Assembly (NCBI GenBank): GCA_035539135.1
Contig: DATLJD010000007.1
Coordinates: 1 to 62,479 of the forward strand
DNA from: JABFWF01 sp035539135
GTDB taxonomy: Bacteria; Pseudomonadota; Gammaproteobacteria; Xanthomonadales; Xanthomonadaceae
Direction of reading: 5' to 3'
DNA: 62,479 bases
Shown here: positions 61,122-62,479 of the stretch, piece after piece
Layout of the letters: the number at the start of each line of letters is the position of its first letter
Position numbering within the stretch: position 1 is the stretch's first letter
Made by a program: the position numbers and the translations under genes
Notes under the pieces: generated by a model
Told to the model about the DNA's origin: nothing
The model's input: the letters and a program-made list of their open reading frames with translations, nothing else
Database searches by the model: none

Positions 61122-62479
61122 TGGCAAGGATGCGCGCGGCCTGCTGGGCGTTGTTGTCCGCTGCGGTGTTCAATGGAGCGGCGTCTGGCGCCGGTTTCGA
61201 TTTTGGCCCCTACGCGACCTACGCCGATGCATTGAGCAGCTGGCCCGACGCCGTGGTGATCGGCGACGTTACCGGAGATGGGCGCGACGATGTCGTCCTG
61301 GCGACCTCGTTCTACTTCGACCCCGCGAAGGATTACAGGCTTTTCATCTATCCCCAGACTGCAAGAGGAGCGCTTGGCGCGCCGACCGTGTTGCCATACG
61401 ACGGGACGACAGGCACCGTCAAGCTCAAGCTCGGCGACTTCAATGCGGATGGGCTGCAGGACATCGTGGTGGGGCACGATCAGGGCGTAACCCTGCTGTT
61501 GTCCGATCGCGGATTGAAGTTCTCCATCCGCAAGGTCGCGCTGACGGGAATTTCCGGGTTGGGTGTCGCCGACATCAATGGAGACCGAAAGCTCGATGTG
61601 GTAGCGCAGCAACCCGGATCCGGGGCGACGATCCTGCTTGGCAATGGCGACGGGCTGGTGCCCACAGGCGAGCCGTTGCCGGCCCTCGCCGATTACCAAA
61701 CGCTCAAGGTCGCCGACGTAACCGGCGACGGTTTGCTTGATCTAGTTGCTTCCGCGTGGGGCAACCTGTCAGTGTTCCCTGCCACCGGTTACGGGCAGTT
61801 CGGACAAGCCAGAAGCGTCTCGTATCCAGGCGCGGGGGGTTACGGGGCCATGGCGATCGCACGAGTCGCGCAGGGCGCACGCAACTCCATCTTGTCGGTG
61901 AATCCCGCAAACAGGCCCGACTCGCGACTCCTGATCCACCGGCAAAGCGCGAGCGTCGACCTTTCCCTTGTCGGCTCTCTGGAGAGTTACGACGTTCCGG
62001 AAGCGATCACCGGTGCGGACCTCGATCGGGACGGCGATACCGATATCCTCGTGGCCCATGGAGGGTGGGTAGCCCTGGGTCGTTACATGCAAGGCGGCGA
62101 AGGGCTCGAGCCCGAACTGCTCAGCGCGGTTCCCTACGCATCGCACTACAACCCCGACGGCCTGGCTACAGGCGACATCAATGGTGACGGTTGCACGGAT
62201 GCCGCCATCGCGGATTACAACCATGGGCTCGTCGTCCTCCGTGGCAGCAACTGCCACGAGCCCTGGTCGATGGCCAACCGTCACGACGGCGACTTCGACG
62301 GCGACGGCCGGGCCGACATCCTCTGGCACGACGCCGCGACCGGCGCCAGCGTGATCTGGAAATCCGGCGACAGCGCCACCCGGATCACCATGACCCGGGT
62401 CACCAACACCGACTGGACCATCGCCGGCGCCGGCGACTTCGACGGCGACGGCAAGTCCGACGTGCTCTGGCACAACGTC
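61122..62479 (+). CDS. VCBS/FG-GAP repeat protein, partial (runs off the window)
   Basis: An open frame of 452 codons with no stop before the window end. Signal-like N-terminus MARMRAACWALLSAAVFNGAASG. At least seven Ca-binding FG-GAP/VCBS units follow, for example GDVTGDGRDDVVLAT, GDFNADGLQDIVVG, ADINGDRKLDVV, ADVTGDGLLDLVAS, GDINGDGCTDAAIAD, GDFDGDGRADILWHD, GDFDGDGKSDVLWHN. It is probably secreted or surface-located, with a beta-propeller fold. Codon use is unusual: up to about 62270 it is relatively AT-tolerant (CAA, AGA, GGA, ATT codons), then switches to strict GC-ending codons. TAAGG precedes ATG 61122; an ATG three codons on is an alternative. Confidence 0.88.

Overview
The window is a GC-rich chromosomal segment of a gammaproteobacterium. 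Gene content and order point to the Xanthomonadaceae (a Lysobacter/Luteimonas/Stenotrophomonas-like relative). Evidence: the block rpsT / murJ-ribF-ileS-lspA-ispH, the block obgE-rpmA-rplU, a VCBS/FG-GAP surface protein of xanthomonad type, and intergenic GTAG-type REP sequences like those known from Stenotrophomonas. This is read from protein sequence by eye; no database search was run.

Layout. (1) 1-12.9 kb: housekeeping and accessory genes (DUF72, ThpR, SRPBCC, Uup ABC-F ATPase, SelO, DEAD-box helicase, DDAH-like hydrolase, AlkB, lipoprotein, RadA), with long intergenic gaps filled by repeats. (2) 12.97-31.45 kb: an exopolysaccharide locus, all on the minus strand. In transcription order it has a Wzb-like phosphatase, a WecA-like initiating transferase fused to a WecB-like domain, a Wzc-like tyrosine kinase, two paralogous asparagine-synthase-like proteins, three paralogous (probably Tat-exported) beta-helix proteins, a Wzx-like flippase, a Wzy-like multispanning protein, one glycosyltransferase, a YdcF-like protein and a Wza-like export lipoprotein. 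(3) 31.5-41.0 kb: tRNA-Thr(CGT), ispH-lspA-ileS-ribF, murJ, rpsT, and obgE-rpmA-rplU. (4) 41.6-50.9 kb: uvrA plus a coupled thioesterase, a PCuAC copper chaperone, an ECI-like isomerase, an operon of DUF1289/Nudix/sulfurtransferase, an FKBP-like protein, an enoyl-CoA hydratase, and nth. (5) 51.2-57.2 kb: a phosphate-starvation regulon (OprP-like porin, pstS, pstC, pstA, pstB, phoU) with readable Pho boxes. (6) 57.3 kb to the end: RNase T, small proteins, a DUF885 lipoprotein, Rnk, and a VCBS-repeat protein cut by the window end.

How the genes work together. The polysaccharide locus encodes a Wzx/Wzy-type pathway: lipid-linked start (WecA-like), one further sugar transfer, flipping, polymerisation, and Wzc/Wza/Wzb-controlled export. 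The beta-helix and AsnB-like paralogs would modify or trim the polymer. The pst block is the high-affinity phosphate uptake system with its outer-membrane porin and the PhoU signalling protein.

The most unusual signals are the twin AsnB-like/triple beta-helix module, the WecA-WecB fusion with a degenerate second domain, and an approximately 110-bp palindromic intergenic element present in eight copies, often next to GTAG REP pairs and heptanucleotide arrays.
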